Origin: Parus major
Taxonomy: Eukaryota; Chordata; Aves; Passeriformes; Paridae
Direction of reading: 5' to 3'
DNA: 64,000 nucleotides
Assembly (NCBI RefSeq): GCF_001522545.3
Contig: NC_031781.1
Span: 8,499,487-8,563,486 of the forward strand
Within the stretch, counting starts at the first letter, position 1, and each line of letters starts with the position of its first letter. The notes beneath the pieces were generated by a model. It made no database searches. It was given only the letters and a program-made list of their open reading frames with translations, and had not been told where the DNA came from. Positions 60,701-64,000 of the stretch are shown piece after piece. Both the position numbers and the translations under genes were made by a program.

Positions 60701-62287
60701 ATATATACACAGTGTACACAAGGGAGAGGAAGGTGTTTGTGGAATCAGAACATTTGTTGCCTATTTGTTTTCTGAATGCTTCTGGCAGCAAGAGAAACTG
60801 CCTGCATGAGCAGATCCTCACTGGCTTGAATTGCATGTCCTTTGTCTTGGTGAGGAAGAGGAGGGTTGAGTTTCCTTGCTACTACAGTGACTCCTGAAGC
60901 TAAAGCTCCTTATGTTGGCCTCAGGCCATTGCTCAGGGGAAAATGCTCTCAAGAAGTGCTGCAGGGTCACCTGGACTGCCATGCAGCCAAAGGATCAGCC
61001 TTCCTTGTGTGTCTGGGAGCACAGCTAGCTGGAGGTTCATCCTGGACCTGATGGCATGGGGGGCTGGAAGTTTAGGAAGTGACTCTAGGAGGTGTGCAGG
61101 CAAGAGCAGTGTGGGAATGAAAGGCTTGCCAAGCTAAACTTGATGCTTATTACAGGCATGAACTGTATCAGGGAAGCTGATCGTGGAGGAGGTAGGAGAT
61201 GCCAAGTAACTTGAATAGCTTGGAATTACTCCCCCGCTAATTAAGAGGAACGCAGAGAAGTACAGCGAGGAGTGAGGCTTGAGGAAACCTATTGCTGCTG
61301 TGAGCATGTGGGAGTATTCCCAACCTCTGGAGGGATCATGGAGCCACCCACTGGGGAAGGGTCCCATGGTCACCTCAAATCCCCTCTCCCTGTGGCAAGG
61401 GAATATAAATCAGATGTGAGGCCTGGGCTAGGTCTGGACTTGCAGACAGAGATTAAAATTAGTAGCACATGTCAATAACCTCCAGTCATAACTGCCAGTC
61501 AGATTTCTTCATTAAATTATAGACCTGCCCTCTCAAGACCAGTTTCAGCCCAAAGAGGCATAGATTTGAACCAAAATGTTCAAATATCCAAGGGAAGTCA
61601 TCAGGTTTAAATGGTGAGAGACACACTCAAAAACAGATTTTTATATCAAGGTAATTATGATGGTACCAGCCAGATAAATGAGAACACTCTCACCAAGCAG
61701 GCCTGCTTGGCTTTGACTGTCAGCCCGATGAACAAGAGGAAAATTTTATGCAGTGGGAACCGAGGGGTATAATTGTCTCTTACACAAGACTCTACTTATG
61801 CTTTTACTTTAGAACAATTAGAAACCAGAGATCTCTTACCCTCTAAACCTCTTTGGTAAACCAATGCTCACCTCTCCAAACCAAGGAGCCATTCCCGAGC
61901 CAGAGAAGCCGGAGGCCCACACACAGGCAGGCAGTCGGGAGGCAGGAGTGGGAGGTTTGAGCAAGATGCCCTATGCAGCCCTGCCTTGGCAGCTCAGAGC
62001 CAGAAAGACTGGGTCCCTTCTAGAAAAAGAGGATACCTGTTTCTGGGTGTGTTGTGCAGCAGAAGCGTGGTGGCTTGTGTGGCTTTTAGCTCTCTGACCT
62101 TTACTTAAATGAAATGCATAGTAATTTGTATCTAAGTAGAGTTGTTCTGTCTCATTAGTGTGATTAACTAGATGGCAGAGCGTTACTAAGTTCATTGTCA
62201 GAGAGACTGTTGCTTAGTAATTTAAACTGCAATAATCTCATTATTCTTTTTTCCTTACAATGCTGGTGGCTCTGTTGTTACCCGCAG
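54777..62287. other. Gene-poor intergenic stretch, right part
   Basis: No supported gene. It holds a triple CACGTG cluster at 55675-55737, one MEF2-type CTAAAAATAG at about 56284 and a short AT-alternating tract near 60690-60710. All open frames are short and mutually conflicting. Confidence 0.5.
55675..55737. promoter_or_regulatory. Cluster of three canonical E-boxes (CACGTG)
   Basis: CACGTG occurs at 55675-55680, 55717-55722 and 55732-55737. The first two share the longer word CCACGTGGCTG. CACGTG binds USF, MYC/MAX, MITF/TFEB and clock bHLH factors. Whether it is active here is unknown. Confidence 0.4.
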
Positions 62288-62366
62288 TTCATGGCCTTGC
62301 ATTCAAACCTTGACTACTGTGATTGCATTTTGAACATCAGGCACTGGCCCGAGAAAGTCATCCAGG
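62288..62366 (+). other. Exon-like segment just before the CpG-island gene
   Basis: A 79-bp block between TTACCCGCAG, preceded by a pyrimidine-rich tract, and the donor-like G|GTAAAG. The open frame reads FMALHSNLDYCDCILNIRHW and on to VIQ. I do not recognise a gene. The words NLDYCDCIL faintly recall the LDYCN motif of non-LTR reverse transcriptases, so a decayed LINE piece is an alternative. It does not match RPP14 or HTD2 as I know them. Confidence 0.2.
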
Positions 62367-62509
62367 GTAAAGCTGAGTAGGGGGAGCCTCCAGGACTTCC
62401 AGCTGCGTTAGCCTGAGATTTTTGCTGTATAGAAACAGAAGCACAAGATGTGCAGTGAGCTCAGGCACACAGCCCTACGAGCCCCCTCTGCTTCAAGGGC
62501 CCTGCAGGT

Positions 62510-63480
62510 GCTGTGCCTGCTCTGCGGGCAGGCTGTGATGGAGCCCGTCAGCCGCGCCCTGGGCCCGTCCGAACTGAAGGCGTGTGTCGCACACCAAGGG
62601 ACAAATGCTTTTCAAGCAGGCACTGAGGGTAAGTCACGGAGAGCCCAGTCCATGGCCGCTGCGGCCTGCGGAGGAGGAATACACAGGTCAGGGAGGCGAA
62701 CGCAGCAGGCCCCAGCCTGTACGTGCCGGGGTGCTGCCTCCAAGCTTGAGGCCACGGCCGGCTTCCCAGCTCTGCCCGCTCAGCCGGAGGCTGTGCGCTG
62801 TGTTTGCTGCCCCCCGTGTCCCAGGGCCCGCTGGCAGAGCCGGAGGAGTGCCTGGTCCCCACGGCGCCACTCGCCACCGGCCGCGGTGCCCGAGGAAGGG
62901 GCAGCGAGCCGCGGACTCCCTGCTCCGCTCCCCTGGCAACAGCGCCGCCGGCGACGCCCAATCAGCGCGCGGCGGTGCGCGCCCAGCCAATGGGAAGGCG
63001 AGCGGGAGGGCGGGGCGCACCGGAGCGAGGAGGGCCGGCCACGCGCCGCGCCGCCATCTTGACGTCTGAGGAACAAAAGCGCTGAGGCCGCCGCCGGCGC
63101 CGGCCCAGCACCAGGTAACGGGTGCGCCCCGCCGCCGCTCCTGCCCCCGGGGTGGTCGCCGCTGAGGGGATAGCTGTAGCCCCGCCCTCCCGCAGATCGG
63201 TGCCTGGCCCGACGAGTCGGGGATGGGCGGCTGCCCGGAGGGGATGCTCGGGGCATTGCCGGGTTCAGCGGGCAGGGAGGGGGGCCCCTGGCCTGGAGTC
63301 ACCCCGGGGATGTGGGTATGGCCGGGGTGGGGGACAGCGGTGACAGCGTTCGCGGAGCATCCCCGTCCGCACAGCGCTTGCTGAGCTCTCCGCGGGGCTC
63401 GCGGTGCGGGGGCTGCCGGCCGCGCTGGCCCGGGCTCGGCGCGGGGGGACCGCAGCTGTATCTTCCGTGGCTGCTGAGCC
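62510..63480 (+). promoter_or_regulatory. CpG-island promoter of the next gene (probably RPP14/HTD2)
   Basis: About 1 kb of very high GC and CpG. Ordered housekeeping-type elements are CCAAT boxes at 62958-62962 and 62987-62991 (29 bp apart, typical NF-Y spacing), the Sp1-type GGGCGGGGC at 63008-63016, the YY1 motif GCCGCCATCTTG at 63050-63061 and the overlapping CRE-like TGACGTCT at 63060-63067. In mammals the plus-strand gene after ABHD6 is RPP14, whose transcript also encodes HTD2. The assignment rests on synteny only, because no coding exon is in the window. Confidence 0.8.
63045..63114 (+). other. Probable non-coding first exon of the downstream gene
   Basis: A transcript beginning around the YY1/CRE-like element would run to the donor CACCAG|GTAACG at 63114/63115. 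The left boundary is approximate, since YY1 motifs often lie just after the start site. No ATG-initiated frame of note is present in this exon. Confidence 0.55.
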
Positions 63481-64000
63481 CGGGGCTGGTGGTCGCCTCA
63501 CGCTGTTACTCAGCAGTTCTGTGAATCGTCAGACGTTGTCTGTCCGTTTTGCCCTGGTGATGGGTGTGCTGCTGCTCTGACGGCTGCTTGGTATGCTCGA
63601 TAATAGTTCTAAATGAAAAATGGGTGCTGCGGGATGTGTTGCGTAAGTGGATGTGATGCTCAAGAATACCCTTTTTCTCTGTAAAACTCTGAACTTCTGG
63701 GTGATGCCTTGTTCAGAATTGGTTTGAGGATCACGATTTTGTAATACCTTGTTAACGTGGATTGGGAGCTGCAGACGGTTTGAACAAAAACACGGTTGAG
63801 GCTTTGGAAATAGGCATCCAGCTTAAGAAAATAAATTTTATCTTTGTTGCTAGAATAACAACTTCTTGGTAGTTACACCCTGATATGCCCTTGGCCTTAA
63901 TTCCACTGTGAGAAGTACACTTGTTTAACATTGATACCTTTCCTGATATATGCTGGCATTTAATCGCCCTTACTTGTAGGCTTTTTTTTTTCCCCCGCCC
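63115..64000 (+). other. First intron of the downstream gene, open at the window edge
   Basis: The first part is GC-rich island sequence; from about 63520 the composition becomes ordinary. The window ends in a T and C-rich tract after CTTGTAGG, which could be approaching a splice acceptor. No coding sequence is visible. Confidence 0.5.

Noticed and set aside
62448..63062. Overlapping 130-200-codon frames on both strands of the right-hand CpG island
   Set aside because: GC-rich islands lack stop codons in all frames; the products are Ala/Arg/Pro-rich, conflict between strands, and cross the promoter motifs.
1..64000. CRISPR array, tRNA, rRNA, phage or operon-like system
   Set aside because: No regularly spaced repeats, cloverleaf, rRNA core words or closely packed same-strand genes are present; the DNA is eukaryotic.

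Overview
This is vertebrate nuclear DNA, most likely from a bird. The coding exons are short and intron-separated, with GT-AG boundaries, polypyrimidine tracts and CpG-island promoters. At least four fragments look like CR1 LINEs, three of them carrying the 3' end typical of this avian/reptilian family. Gene spacing is compact. The bird order cannot be told from the sequence. Nothing here resembles a bacterial or phage system, and no CRISPR array, tRNA or rRNA is visible.

Two protein-coding genes can be rebuilt exon by exon with every splice phase closing. DNASE1L3 (minus strand, CDS 14091 to 9005, eight coding exons, 308 aa) is a secreted DNase I-family endonuclease with its catalytic residues and a basic C-terminal tail. 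ABHD6 (plus strand, CDS 26247 to 34215, eight coding exons, 337 aa) is a membrane-anchored serine monoacylglycerol lipase whose triad falls at S148, D278 and H306. The two genes are divergent (head to head). About 12 kb between their start codons holds a C/T-rich degenerate repeat and two CpG islands, either of which could carry the non-coding first exon of ABHD6.

Layout: 1-8.8 kb is non-coding with CR1 pieces; by synteny with mammals it would face FLNB. 8.8-14.1 kb is DNASE1L3. 14.1-20.2 kb is non-coding. 20.2-24.6 kb is the promoter region. 24.6-34.2 kb is ABHD6, with a 3' UTR to roughly 36 kb. 36-62.4 kb is a long stretch without a recognisable gene, holding a duplicated 126-bp element, an 80-bp tandem duplication beside a CpG patch, MEF2-type sites and a triple CACGTG cluster. 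62.5-63.5 kb is a strong CpG-island promoter with paired CCAAT boxes, Sp1, YY1 and CRE-like motifs and a splice donor. By synteny this is probably the start of RPP14/HTD2, whose coding exons lie beyond the window.

The genes are not an operon; they share a conserved neighbourhood but act in different processes (extracellular DNA clearance and endocannabinoid/lipid hydrolysis). I found no convincing new biological system. The most useful leads are the unassigned exon-like segments, the perfect hairpin at 1.2 kb, the duplicated elements and the motif clusters.
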